In this document: positions 23,460 through 35,379 of the stretch, one piece after another
How positions within the stretch are numbered: position 1 is the first letter of the stretch
How the letters are laid out: every line of letters starts with the position of its first letter
Assembly (NCBI GenBank): GCA_051453625.1
Contig: JBOZIK010000001.1
Span: forward strand, 148,027,993 to 148,091,992
DNA length: 64,000 bases
Origin: Welwitschia mirabilis
Lineage: Eukaryota > Gnetophyta > Gnetopsida > Welwitschiales
Reading direction: 5' to 3'
Notes under the pieces: model-generated
Database searches by the model: none
What the model was told of the DNA's origin: nothing
Seen by the model: the letters and a program-made list of their open reading frames with translations, nothing else
Translations under genes and position numbers: made by a program

Positions 23460-24340
23460 GTAAGATTCATTCCACATGAAGGTTTATCTTTTTCTAGTAA
23501 TTTGTATAAAAGTTCTATATTTTTTGAAGAATCCCTAATAAACCATCAATAATGTCTAGAATATCTTAGAAATCTACTTAGATTTATAGGATTAGTTATT
23601 ATAGGTAATAAAACTATTACCTTAAAATTTTTAGAATCCATTGTTAACCTAGATCTTAAAATTACATATCCTATAATAAATACTCTTTCCATTATAAAAT
23701 GACACCTTGATAACACCTTGAAAATCATATCATGAATTTGTTTAAATGAATTATCATATAAGAAAAATTTTAAAAAACTCTTCAAACGTGTTGTAACTCA
23801 TTAACACAATAGCTTGTTAAAACATAAAAAAACATTGCATAAACTAAATGACAATCATATATAAGAAAATGTTCTAAAAGATGAGCTAAAGTATTTTTTA
23901 TTAATAAAAATCTAATTATAACTATTAAATCTAATAAATAATAATATTCATGTCCAAAAGGTCTTTTAGGATTTGATCATAATATAAAATTAGAAAGTGA
24001 TTCTTGTTGATATTTTAATTGAGTTTTTTTCAAATTTGTAAACATTCATAAATTATCATTTTCTTTTCAAACTGCATTAATTGATCTTATCCATTTATAA
24101 TTAGAGATAGGATAAATAATCCCTTCTTTTTATAACTTATGAATCTCATCCTTCACTACCTTATATATTGTAAGATTTTTATAATGAAGGATTTCCTAAT
24201 TAATTTTACATTTTCTTAAAGATAGATCTTATTCATTACAAAGATGTATGAAATTCTATTATGAGACTAAGAAAAATTCCCACATTTTGTTTTATAAGTT
24301 AAGTACATTTTAGTTCATATTTAAATCCCAGTAATAATTA
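23460..24340 (-). pseudogene. Athila-2 reverse transcriptase, decayed and internally deleted
   Basis: Minus-strand reading: VVKDEIHKL, EGIIYPISNYKWIRSINAV (usual EGIIYPISDS.WVSPVQ.V). Then, after a deletion that removes most of the palm, CHFIMERVFIIGYVI (usual CHFMV.EGIVLGH.I) and FLRYSRHY (usual FLGHAGFYRRFI). The reading reaches KNIELLYKLLEKDKPS (usual PL..LL.KD..F) at 23460-23530, right up to the Athila-3 edge. The frame at 23546-23785 (minus) is part of it. The loss of the FMDD region and many stops make it dead. Confidence 0.7.
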
Positions 24341-24639
24341 AGGGTTTAGCTCCTCCTCATCTAAGAAGATATAATTTCAATGTAATGGTAATTATTTCAA
24401 TTCTAAGATATCTTGATCCTTATCCTATGAAATAATTTATTTGTTATTTTATGATCTAAAATATAATGTTTCTTCTATTTATTTAGCTTCCTCATGTTGA
24501 TCATCTATGTTTATAATATTTTCATGCTCTTTCTAATATTAATTAAAAAGAATATTTTATGAAAATGGATTTAATCAATATATCAATAAATCTTTATTCA
24601 TATCCATGTCACCCTTTCTTCATAGGCTTAACTAAATAA

Positions 24640-25000
24640 AAATATTAATAGTTATTCTAATATTAAAAATGTGAATTATACTAGTTTAGTGTGCTAATGT
24701 GTTACAACATCTATTATTGTTAACTAAGGTATACTTAAAATAATTAAAAAACCTTTTTTGGTAATTTTTAAGATTACAAAATATCCAAGGTATATTTTTT
24801 AGTCTACTTAAACTAGTACATTCTTAATTTTTCCTCTTGGGCTTATGATAAAACCATCTACTAATGATAAGTTATGCTGGTTTTAGAAAATTCTCTTAAT
24901 CCTAATGTTTGAAAAAGATAAGAAGATATAATTTTAATACTAGAACCTAAATTCAATAAATCATAAATATTTTCTTTTCTTTTCATTTATGATCACTAGA
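24640..25000 (-). pseudogene. Athila-2 aspartic protease, decayed
   Basis: Near 24860-24960 the minus strand reads DLGSSIKILSSYLFQTLGL, matching the Athila retropepsin start DLGASINLMPLSV...LG. The catalytic Asp and Gly are kept (DLGS for DLGA). Downstream sequence follows the LVKVD.F.FP-type block only loosely. Confidence 0.65.
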
Positions 25001-25559
25001 ATAGTTAATGATCTAGAATATTTATACTTACATTGTTTTTTTTAATTATTTGATTTATATTTTGTTCTAAGTGTACCAATTGAATAATGACTTTTCTTTT
25101 CTTCTTAAAATAGGTTTCTTTTAACTTATTGGAGTATAAAGGTGTATCACTAATGAATTGTATTAAAGACGTCTTTAACTCCACATGTTTAAATATATGA
25201 TTAAGATTTTCATCATTAGTAAGGTTTTCTTTTAATTTTGTTATACATGATGATTGAGAAAATTGCTATTTTATTGCTTTAATTAGAAGAGAATTATATG
25301 AATTTTATTCTTTAGAAATATCTTATTATTTATGTTCTTTTTCAATACTTAATTCTTTAATTATCTTTTTATTTATCTCTTCTAATTTTATTAAAGTCTT
25401 ATTTCTCTTCCTTAAAGGTTGGGCATCACTACTCTTGCTTACTCATAACTCATGTCACTAGGATTATCTTCCTTTTCTAGAGGTAAATCTTGTTTTTTTT
25501 CCCTTTTATACAAAATACATCAACATTTTTTTATATTTTTTAACTTTTATTCATTAAAC
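25001..25559 (-). other. Athila-2 gag-protease linker, no gene resolved
   Basis: AT-rich minus-strand coding relic between protease and gag. It is Lys/Glu-rich in places, as Athila linkers often are, but there is no continuous frame or motif. Confidence 0.4.
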
Positions 25560-26613
25560 CCATTTGTTACTTCACTCTTAGTGTCACGTTTCATTTTTTA
25601 TTGAATTATGTAAACCTCATTTCATTTTTACTTGATTAGGATCTTGATGGATATGGAGGTTAATATTAATCTAGTTAATATGAAGATATTGTTGGGTAAT
25701 TTAACCATAGTATTCCTTTAGTGTTTGAATAGTTTTATGTGGAGAATCTATTATAATCAAAATTGTAAAAGAATCATTACATTGAAATGCTGCTACAATT
25801 TCCTTAATAGTATCTAATACATATTATCAAAATCTATAAGGTTGAGTATAACCTCCTACTTAATCACAAATAAGACATATATTAATACTGTCATAGGTTC
25901 CATGGTAAATTTAATTCCTATGATTTGAATTAGCCAAGGATTTAGTGGTACTTATGGTGTTACTGATTGTGTAATAATAATGGATTAAGATACTTATGTA
26001 GGACATAGAGTATTTTGTACTTAAGAAATTTGGAATTGATTGTTATTAAGGGTAAATTGGATTTATTAAATTTTCCATTATATATTTAATGTTTTTAACT
26101 ATTTTTGCTTGTCATTTTATAAAAGCTATTTGTTTATTTGATTTCATTAATAATTTGTTGTTTTAATTTACTTATTCTTCTAGAATCTTAAAATTCCCTT
26201 CAGGAATCTTATTAAGTATGCTTCCTTCTATGGTAAAATCTACATGCTATTTCATATACTTATCCAATCCACTAATGAGTATTTAAAGTAGTTGATGTAA
26301 AACTCATGATAAGAGTTTCTTTGATATAGTCTACAAAACCTCTCATAACCTTCATCATAATCTTCTTATTCTTTTTGTTGGAAGCTCATTACTTGATTTC
26401 TCAGACTATATAACTTATCATTAGAAGGAAACTCCCTAATAAAAGCATTCTTAAATTCCTCCCAAGATCTAATTGGATTTTTCAAAGTCTATGATTAAAA
26501 TTTAACTTGATCCTATAAGGTGATCCTAAAAGCAATCATTTTAATTTTGCCCATAGTTGAAGGTATTAATAGTCTAATCATATTATTAAATTGAATTAAA
26601 TGTATCATCATAT
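25560..26613 (-). pseudogene. Athila-2 gag, part downstream of the Element-4 insertion
   Basis: The minus strand reads MGKIKMIAFRITL, then RSWEEFKNAFIREFPSNDKL and YSLRNQVMSFQQKE, then DYDEGYERFCRLYQRN. This is the conserved retrotransposon gag block (usual SWEELK..F...FFP......R..I..F.Q...E.....WERF..L). A CLIC box near 25870 is the remnant of the Athila cysteine box. The gag stops abruptly at the Element-4 LTR (26614) within the target duplication CATAT. Confidence 0.8.
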
Positions 26614-27927
26614 TGTTATGAGCCAAATTAGCCATACTTAACATCATGTTTGAAGGGCATTTTCAAGTTCTTTTTTACAAGTTTAATGTTAAATTAATCA
26701 ATTTTAATGTTAAAGATCAAAGATAAGGAATTTAGATCAAAATGAAATAATTATAAATCATTTGAGAAAGACATGTGGAAGAAGATGTTATACCAAAATA
26801 CATTACATCAATAAGACATTCTACATAATCAAGAACATGCTATTCCAAGAATAAATTACACTAATACAACATTCCACATAAGCAAGAAGGTGTTATACTA
26901 AGAAGACATTACACCAAGTAGATGGCATAACAAAAGACATTATGTTAAAAAGATATTAAATCAAGAATAAATTCTATATAATCAAGACTTTACATTAATA
27001 AGATGTTATACCAAGAAGACATTACATAAATAAGACATGCAGAAGAAGACATTACATCAAAAGATATTATACCAGGAAGATATTATGCCAAGAAGATGTT
27101 ATGAAAAGAAAATGTTATACTAAGAAGACTTTACATTAAGAATATATTATACATAATCAAGAAAATTTTATTCCAAAATGATGTTACATTAATAAGACAT
27201 TGCATCAAGAAGACGTTATATAAATAAGGTATATGGAAAAAGTCATTCCATTAAGAAGATATTACGAAATTAGTAATATGATTACTCTTGATTTGTTACT
27301 ACTCCTTGATAACTTGAATAGTTAATCCAAACCTATAAATGCCCACCTTATGTGTTTCAATTACTTATCTTGGGTGTGTTAATTGGTCTTATGATGCTTT
27401 GAAGGTTCATTAAGTAAGGGATCCATCCTAGTTGTAGAGAAGGGTATTTCTTAACATTAGGCTATGTCTCCTTACATGGATATGAAAATACTATGATTAA
27501 TATAGGTCATTTTATTTCTTTTAAATATTATATGATCTTCATATGTTATATTAGAATGAAGTTAGTTTAAGGTTGATTTTGATTTCTAATATAATGTGTG
27601 ATGGTCAACTTTGGTAACAACAAGTTGGTGCACTTGATTAGGATTCACATTTAGGTTCTATACATATTTACATCTTACATTCAAATATTGCATCATTTCA
27701 TTTTAATTATGAAGTTATAATAGAAAATCATTTCAACTTTGTACTTTTTTATTGAAGTAATCTTTTAGCTTCCCCTTTAGAAGAATTCCTCTCTAGAGTA
27801 TGAAATTTGGGTTAACTCCCATATACTAGCGTATTTTATGTGAGTTTTATTAAGATTCATAGGTATCAAAGATAGAAGATTCATTGGAAGGAAATACAAA
27901 ATTAATCACATGATTTTCATCCCAACA
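26614..27927 (+). repeat. Element-4 5' LTR
   Basis: Starts TGTTATGAGCCAAATTAGCC and ends ...TTTTCATCCCAACA. It contains a minisatellite at about 26765-27265 (units like AAGAAGACATTACACC) and the GTTGTAGAGAAGGG...TGTCTCC phrase shared with Athila LTRs (about 27440). Confidence 0.9.
26765..27265 (+). repeat. LTR minisatellite, ~15-20-bp AAGAAGACATTACAC units (5' LTR)
   Basis: Many degenerate units of AAGAAGAYATTACACC with interspersed ACATAATCAAG. The equivalent block in the 3' LTR is 40668-41075. Confidence 0.85.
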
Positions 27928-27930
27928 AAT

Positions 27931-27948
27931 TGGCATCATTTCCAGGGA
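27931..27948 (+). promoter_or_regulatory. Element-4 primer-binding site
   Basis: TGGCATCATTTCCAGGGA, three bases after the LTR, matches TGGCGCCGTTGCCGGGGA with four transitions and one transversion. Confidence 0.85.
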
Positions 27949-28379
27949 GGAGTTCAAGGAATTCTAAAAGGTTGATTTTCACTATTTAAGTAAGCAAATT
28001 TATTTCATGATGTTTACTTGTGTAGTGTGTATATACAATTTTTATTATTCTTAGTTTAGCTTGCAATTTTATTTTCTTAACTTATCTTTAATTTTAATTA
28101 ATTTTTTACTTTTACTTTAATTTTGATAAAAAATTCCAACTTATTATTAGTTTTATTTGTAAATGTGATGACTATCACTTAAGACCTACTCTTTGTATCT
28201 AATTCAATCTTGGAGATTACCATCTAAAATTTATATTAATCTCATGCTTTTGATATTGATAAATACTTAGTGAGATTAAACTAGTTGTTGTGCTTTGCAA
28301 AATTCTAGTAAGTATCTTTCTTACGTTTTAAATTAATTCTTCTTATTTCATCCTTCTCATGTATTTCTATATATAATGA

Positions 28380-29605
28380 TAAAAGGACCCTTCGAGAAAT
28401 CATTTCTAAAAAGGTAGAAACCTAAATTATATAGATAATGATAAAAGAACATTATATGAAATATTTGCAAAAATAGAGTGAATAATAAAAAATAATGCTG
28501 AAACTAGAAATTAAGATCCTTTCTTCTTTCAACATACCGTTTTTCCAATCTCTTCTTTTTAGCCTTCATGTAAGAATACTAATGAGGATTTTAACATTTT
28601 AGAACTTCTACCTCATTTAAAAAGATGTTCTACAAATAATTTAGCATACCTTAACCTTCTTCCACAGAAGAAAATAAAGAAGAAATAGATTTCATAAATT
28701 TACTAAGTCCTTCTAGGTATTTAATCAACAAGATGATTCACTATGTGATTTTAGAAGAACTGAAGAAGATGTAAGAGATTACAAACAAAAAAATTAAAAA
28801 TAAAAATAATTACAGATCTTATAGGAGAACTTTAACAATTAATGTTACAAAATTAACTATCTTAAGGGTCTATTACAATATAGCATTGTCAAGCCTCTAC
28901 CACTATGTCTACTAGCTTTTACCTTGAGAATGAGGATGAAAAAATTAAGATTACTACACATAGTAATAATTTGTATTTTGATGATGAGCATTTATATGAT
29001 CCATGTCCATTAAAATATATTCAATATGATGACAATGATATTTAACTTACCAATTAAGTAATAAGAATGAAAATGACTATTCATGAGATGATGATATTAA
29101 AATAATAGATTATATTATTAATGTCCAATTACTATTAGAAAATCAATATGAAAGAGAGAGATCACTTCACGAGCAATCTAAAATTCTTTGAATCTATGAT
29201 GAAGATAAGGAATACATTTTTCTTTATGAGATTTTTAATGAATATAATAACTTGGATACTAAGGATATAAAAAACATTGATGATGTAAATGATGAAGAAA
29301 ATGAGATTAGAAAAGAATTTATAGGGATTTAACAAAACCAAACAGATGATAGACTTCTTATATTCCATGAAGGAATTAAACTTGAAAAGTCTAATCCTAT
29401 TCAAAATGTCCCTTCATCTCTTCCATTTATGATTTTAAGTGAAAATGAAAATACCATTCTTTCTTACAAAACCTAATTTTGCATTATCTTTCATTTCTAA
29501 AAAATATGATTTGGAATTTCTTAGAGTTTTAAATTGAAGAAAGGCTTACCTTCTTGATGAAAATCCATGTCTTGAATTGAATGTTAGAAAGCTTCTTAGT
29601 ATCAC
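28380..29605 (+). pseudogene. Element-4 internal coding relic of unknown type
   Basis: Plus-strand pieces suggest an old acidic protein: STSFYLENEDEKIKITTHSN, then FDDEHLYDPCPLKYIQYDDN near 28910-29040. A second frame follows at about 29080-29330 (FNEYNNLDTKDIKNIDDVND), then LLIFHEGIKLEKSNPIQNVP (29350-29410). The reading continues to the Sire-2 insertion (29606-29610 is the target duplication). I recognise no gag, protease or RT motif. It could be a diverged gag or an unrelated ORF carried by a non-autonomous element. The minus-strand frame at 29162-29404 is its antisense shadow. Confidence 0.4.
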
Positions 29606-29610
29606 TAAAC

Positions 29611-30842
29611 TATGGGATTGAGAACCCTGATATAAACTTACTTGAAATAAATAACTAAAAAAATTATGCATAAAAATTAAAAGTATTTTGAAAGATGAAT
29701 ATAATAGAAGGCATAAAAATACCGATCATATGCACCCAAGTGTTATAGTGATTTTGGAAACCTCTTACTCCATTCTCAAGAATCAGCTTATTATCAAGCC
29801 TGATCTAGATATCTATTAACTCTTTTAGGTATTACAAGTTCTCTTGTAACCTTTACAAATAAACTTTCACAGACTAAGTATCAACCTTTTCAAACATACT
29901 TTTGTAGACTAAGTTTTAACCTTTTTAAATGAACTTTTACAGGCTAAGTCTCAACCTTTTCATGAAATCATAATAATGATGATAGAATGCCCAAGTGCAC
30001 TGATATCACTCATTTTTTAACTCAATGAAAATGATGGAGCTCTTCTCTTATAGATGATTCAATCTATGAACAATGGAATATAATGATCAGTAATCAAGAT
30101 TCCATAGTTCTCCCAAGGATCAAAATCTTCTAAAAGGCTGGCAAAAGGTTGTATAGTGATTTTACTCTTGGTTATTTATAATGGAAGGCTTTTAGGGTTA
30201 TTATAATTAAAAACAAACTTACAACAATTATAAAATAGCTACATAATGGATATAAAATGTGCATTTCCATTCTGGCTAGAAGACCTCTCAAATGTTTGAT
30301 TGACCCCTCCTAGTATTGTAATTTAAACAGGTCACCCGAGTGAACTTTTTGGCCATCCTAGTTTCTTATGGCTCTATGTCTAGTTAATGCCTTAGGATCC
30401 AGTTGACTGCTCATTTGGTCACCCACATATCTATCTAGTTACCCACTTGGTCCTGATAAAACTCTATCTTAATTTATTACATCAGGTCCAATCGACCCCT
30501 CAAGTATCTAGTTGATTCCTTAATAAATCATTCAAGGGTATCAGATGCATAGTGCTTCTGTCTGATCCATTCTCATAGGTCTGATCGACTGCTCAGAAGT
30601 CTAGTCAATCCCTCTAAATTTAGTTCAACTCTAAGAGTTTGCTCCAGGTGCAATCGATCCCTTAGAAGTCTGGGAAATCCCTCAAGAAATTAACAAAACT
30701 TGATAGGTTTTAGATTAAAATGTAACATTCATAGATTTAGATTCTATTTTGTAAGTGATCAATATTTTTTACCCAAAGATACACAAACTTTGCTTCATAG
30801 AAAACATTATTTTAATATTAATTAATAATACATAATCTAATA
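29611..30842 (-). repeat. Sire-2 3' LTR
   Basis: On the minus strand it begins TATTAGATTATG (ancestral TGTTAG) and ends ...CAATCCCATA (ancestral ...CCACA). Compared with the 5' LTR it lacks about 50-60 bases near 29625. It has a three-fold ~37-bp repeat at 29851-29962. Degenerate GTCGAC motifs run from about 30290 to 30690. Confidence 0.85.
29851..29962. repeat. Three tandem ~37-bp units inside the Sire-2 3' LTR
   Basis: Each unit resembles AACTTTCACAGACTAAGTAT followed by CAACCTTTTCAAA. The Sire-1 LTR has one copy at the same place. Confidence 0.75.
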
Positions 30843-30857
30843 ATTTCCTTCTTTGAC
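30843..30857 (-). promoter_or_regulatory. Sire-2 polypurine tract
   Basis: On the minus strand this reads GTCAAAGAAGGAAAT, next to the LTR start. A related tract with the same neighbour (TTTTGACATTAATGATAAAGG on plus, in part) lies at about 31228-31250, so the tract is duplicated as in Sire-1. Confidence 0.6.
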
Positions 30858-31243
30858 ATTAATGGAAAACATTCCTTAGTTGAAAAAATCTTCAAATTTG
30901 GTAAAATTCCCCTTACGAAATGCCTACTATTCTTTATAAAAATATTAAATCTTCTAATACCAAATGTAGACATGTTGATAAGATGTAATTTGTGCTATTA
31001 TTAAAACAATTTGAGGTGTAATTTTGGAGAGATAAGAAAATGTCAAAATTTAAAGATAATTTTAAGTGTTAAAAATTTATAGAATAAACAACATTTTGAT
31101 CATGAATAATTGATTAATCATATCATATATCAAAACTTTTAGTTCATATGAAAATTATATTTGTACTAAAAAATTTGAAACACAAATTGTAGAGCATCAA
31201 AATAAGTGTAAGCGACTAACTAGTGCTATTCCTTTTGACATTA

Positions 31244-31518
31244 ATGATAAAGGAGAGAAATGTACACAAAAAAATACAAGAACAAACGTAATCATAAAGA
31301 AAATATTTAAATAGATTCCTCATTTCTCTTTTCTTTAGTTTCCTTCCACTCTAAGCTTCTAGATTTCTCGGAAGTGGCCGAAGAACTGATAGGGTCTAGG
31401 TAACTAGGCTTTTATGTTGGTCGACCAACTACATTTGGTTGATTTAATCATAGATTTAGTTTACTATCCTATAGTCAGTTAGAGGATAGTGAGATAACCC
31501 TTAGTTCATTTCGAAGAT
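31244..31518 (-). repeat. Block duplicated across a gap in Sire-2 (copy 1; copy 2 is 32327-32605)
   Basis: Both copies contain GATGATAAAGGAGAGAAA or a near match, CTCATTTCTCTT/CTCATCTTTCTC, GATAGGGTCTAGGTAACTAG/GATAGGATATGAGTAACTAA and CCCTTAGTTCATTTC/CCCCAGTTCATTTC. They differ at many sites, so they are not a trivial assembly overlap. The right copy continues into RNase H. The block corresponds to the segments flanking the env-like ORF of Sire-1. Confidence 0.7.
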
Positions 31519-32326
31519 NNNNNNNNNNNNNNNNNNNNNNNNNNNNNNNNNNNNNNNNNNNNNNNNNNNNNNNNNNNNNNNNNNNNNNNNNNNNNNNNNN
31601 NNNNNNNNNNNNNNNNNNNNNNNNNNNNNNNNNNNNNNNNNNNNNNNNNNNNNNNNNNNNNNNNNNNNNNNNNNNNNNNNNNNNNNNNNNNNNNNNNNNN
31701 NNNNNNNNNNNNNNNNNNNNNNNNNNNNNNNNNNNNNNNNNNNNNNNNNNNNNNNNNNNNNNNNNNNNNNNNNNNNNNNNNNNNNNNNNNNNNNNNNNNN
31801 NNNNNNNNNNNNNNNNNNNNNNNNNNNNNNNNNNNNNNNNNNNNNNNNNNNNNNNNNNNNNNNNNNNNNNNNNNNNNNNNNNNNNNNNNNNNNNNNNNNN
31901 NNNNNNNNNNNNNNNNNNNNNNNNNNNNNNNNNNNNNNNNNNNNNNNNNNNNNNNNNNNNNNNNNNNNNNNNNNNNNNNNNNNNNNNNNNNNNNNNNNNN
32001 NNNNNNNNNNNNNNNNNNNNNNNNNNNNNNNNNNNNNNNNNNNNNNNNNNNNNNNNNNNNNNNNNNNNNNNNNNNNNNNNNNNNNNNNNNNNNNNNNNNN
32101 NNNNNNNNNNNNNNNNNNNNNNNNNNNNNNNNNNNNNNNNNNNNNNNNNNNNNNNNNNNNNNNNNNNNNNNNNNNNNNNNNNNNNNNNNNNNNNNNNNNN
32201 NNNNNNNNNNNNNNNNNNNNNNNNNNNNNNNNNNNNNNNNNNNNNNNNNNNNNNNNNNNNNNNNNNNNNNNNNNNNNNNNNNNNNNNNNNNNNNNNNNNN
32301 NNNNNNNNNNNNNNNNNNNNNNNNNN
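31519..32326. other. Assembly gap (808 N) in Sire-2
   Basis: Unknown bases between the two copies of a duplicated block. The place where an env-like ORF would be expected is here. Confidence 0.99.
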
Positions 32327-32609
32327 GATGATAAAGGAGAGAAAGGTACACAAGAAAATAAAGAATAAACATAAGCATAGAGAAAAGATCTAAATAGATT
32401 CCTCATCTTTCTCTTCTTCAGCTGCCTTCCACTTTGAGCTTTTAACTTCCTCTGAAGTAAATTACAGAACCGATAGGATATGAGTAACTAAGATTTCATG
32501 TCAGTTAATCAAGCATATCTAGTTAACCAAATCATTGATCCATTTGACCATCCCACAATTAGCTATAGGATGATGAGATAACCCCCAGTTCATTTCTAAG
32601 ATAAAGAAA

Positions 32610-34060
32610 AGTATCAAACTTTAGGGATTGAGAAAACATATCTACAAGTTGTTGATCTATACTCATAATGTTCATAAAAATGTTTCCTTTTTCTACTTGA
32701 TCTCTTAAGAAATGATGCCTTATCTTAGTGTTGAATAGGATTTTTAGAACTGTTTATAACATTGGTGTTATTACAAAAGATAGGAACTTGTTCAAAATTT
32801 ACACCAAAATCCTTTAGCATTTCTTTTATCTATGAAAGATAAGTACAAAAACTTCCTACTACAATATATTTAGCTTCTGCAATTAAAAGTGAGATTGAAT
32901 TTTGTTTCTTACTTGCCAATCCTACTAAGCATGAACTTAATAGAAAACAATTTCCACTTATGCTCTTTTTATTGTCCTTATATCTAGCCCAATCTGCATC
33001 ACTAAAACCTACAAGATCAGATGATGTCTCTATAGGATACCATAAACCATAATCACATGTGGCTTTTACATACTTGATTATGCTTTTTACTGTTTGTAAA
33101 TGCGATTCTTTTGGTTGGAATTAATACCTTGCATATAATTCAATACTAAACATAATGTTTTGTCTACTTGCAGTCAAATATAATAAAGTTCTAATCATAC
33201 TCCTATAAATTTTCTGATCTAGTAATTTTCCATTTTTATCCAAACTTACTTTATAAGATGTTGACATAGGAGTATTAGTTTTTTTTCATTCTTCAAACTA
33301 AAATATTTGATTAAATTTTTCACATATTTAGATTAAGAAATAAATATTCCATCCTTTGATTGCTTAATTTGTAATCCAAGAAATAGTTTTAATTCACCAA
33401 GCATGCTTATTTCAAAATGTGTTATCATAATAGTTGCAAATTCTTTTGACAACATTTCATTTAAGGCATCGAATATGATATCACCCACATAGATTTGTAT
33501 AATAATGAAACCCTTTCTCAACTTCTTCATAAATAACATTTTGTCTATTATTCCATGAATATATTCATTATTATTTAAAAATGTGGCTAGCTTCTCATAC
33601 CAAGCTCTTAGAGCTTGATTTAATCTATACAAGGCTCTCTTAAGCATATAAACATGATCAATTTTATAAGGATTAATAAAACCTTGTGATTGCTCTACAA
33701 AAACTTCTTCATTTAAGATATCATTTAAAAAGACACTCTTAACATTCATTTAATACACTTATAAATTTTTAAAAGCTACAAAAAACAAAAACATTCTAAT
33801 GCTATCTAGCCTTGCAACAAGAGAAAAAGTATCACCTACATCAATGCCTTATATCTAGTTGTAGCCTTGTGTTACTAATCTTACCTTAATTTTAGTGATA
33901 TTATTTTATTCATCACATTTGTTTTTAAAAATCCACTTAGTCCTAACAACATTTTTATCTTTTAGCCTTTCTACAAGTCTCTAAACATTATTCCTCTTGA
34001 AATATTGTAATTTGTCTTGCATTGCCATCATCCATTCCTCTTGATTTTAAGCTTTTTTCA
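32610..34060 (-). pseudogene. Sire-2 reverse transcriptase-RNase H, decayed
   Basis: The longest open piece of the window's copia sequences, 33333-33749 (138 codons), reads MNVKSVFLNDILNEEVFVEQ, then HVYMLKRALYRLNQALRAWY and FIIIQIYVGD. It ends GELKLFLGLQIKQSKDGIF. This is the RT palm/thumb (usual MDVKSAFLNG...V.KL.KALYGLKQAPRAWY...YVDDII). The catalytic YVDD is YVGD at about 33480-33490, which would kill the enzyme even without the surrounding stops. RNase H lies at 32610-33300. Confidence 0.9.
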
Positions 34061-34600
34061 AATTTGTTAGGCTCTATTTTTGAAACATAACAAATTTAAG
34101 CACATAAATTCTTCATATAATTTCTTATCTTTATTTTTAAACTAACTTCTCCAACAATAGATTCTAATAGCTCATCTTTTAACTCTTTGAACTTTTTAGT
34201 TGTGCCTTCTTTTGGAGCAGATTCATTATTTTTAGTAATTACTTTATTAGTTGTAGGAATACTTGTAGATATGGCTTTTTCATCATCTAAATAATTTGAT
34301 CTTGTATTAATATTATTAATTTGCATATTAATTGACTTTTATACCATTAAACTTCTCTTATTGAAAACTTAATATTCTCTACTTCTAGTTGAGTAGCCTA
34401 AAAAAATAGCTTCATTAGCTTTAGAGTTGAATTTGCTTAAATGTTTTGTATCTTTTAGCACATATCATTTACGTTTGAAAACTTTAAGATATGAAATATT
34501 AAGTTTTCTTCCTTTCCACAACTAGTATGACATTTTATCTACACTGAGTCAAATATAAACTTTATTAATAATATAACATGTTATGTTAACATCCTTAGTC
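34061..34600 (-). pseudogene. Sire-2 integrase-RT linker
   Basis: The open frame at 34096-34326 (76 codons) reads MQINNINTRSNYLDDEKAIS, then APKEGTTKKFKELKDELLES. It is the variable, charged linker between integrase and RT. It is homologous to KEVTIKKFKELKDHSLESII in Sire-1 (14509-14724). Confidence 0.7.
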
Positions 34601-35330
34601 CAAAATGATTTAAGGACCTCCTTATCATTTAACATAGTTCATGCCATTTCCTAGAGAACTCTGTTCTTTATTTTAGTTATACCATTTTGTTATGGGATTT
34701 TTGGAGCTGAAAATTGGTGATCAATTTCATTACCATGCAAGATTTCTCAAATAAATGATTCTCAAATTCACCACCATAATCACTTCCTATTTTTGTTATG
34801 GTATATCCTTTCTCATTTTAAATATTGTTGAATATCTCAACCTAATATTTTTATGTTTCAAATTTATTTAATAGAAAAGCAACCCAAGTATATTTATAAA
34901 AGTCATCAACCATAGTAAGAAGATAATGTTTACCACCTAGACTTTGAGTTTAAGTGAGGCCTAACAAGTTCCTATGAATGAGCTCTAATGGCATAGTTGT
35001 GGAAGCTTGGTTTTTACTTTTATGTGAAGTTATTATTTGTTTTTTCTTTTTGCATGCATCACATAAAACTTGTTTTTATATATTTATCTTAGTAATATCA
35101 TTTTATAATGTTTTAATGAATAATAATCTTTAATTGATCATAATATGACCTAATTGTTTATGCCAAAGCTCTTTTTGAGTAACATGTAAAAAATAACATG
35201 GGAAAAATGATTGATCTATGATATAAACATTTTCTATTCTATTTACTCTAAGGATAACATCATTTGATTTGTCATGCAAATTTCACATTTAGACTTATCA
35301 AAAACTACTTTATAACCTTTGTCACATATT
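34600..35330 (-). pseudogene. Sire-2 integrase, decayed
   Basis: Reading order: LWHKQLGHI and CDACKKKKQ (zinc-binding), then SLGGKHYLLTMVDDFYKYTW with the first catalytic Asp changed (HRNLLG for the usual HMDLFG). Next is SDYGGEFENHLFEK (second Asp intact), and the NG..ERKN block is broken by frame changes. It is better preserved than the Sire-1 integrase around the second Asp. Confidence 0.8.
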
Positions 35331-35379
35331 TGACTAATACTCAATAGCTTGTGCTTAGCATATAATACTTCATTAATTC

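Noticed and set aside
23460-23482. Possible primer-binding site after the LTR ending at 23459
   Set aside because: The bases read as Athila-2 RT coding on the minus strand (LLEKDKPS block), and only about 13 of 22 positions match a PBS.
26765-27265. CRISPR-like repeat array
   Set aside because: Units are degenerate, abut each other without unique spacers, and lie inside a plant LTR.
29162-29404. 80-codon minus-strand hydrophobic frame
   Set aside because: Antisense of the Element-4 coding relic. The hydrophobic look comes from reading Asp/Glu/Asn/Lys codons backwards.
31475-32406. Frames of 290-301 codons
   Set aside because: They consist almost entirely of N.
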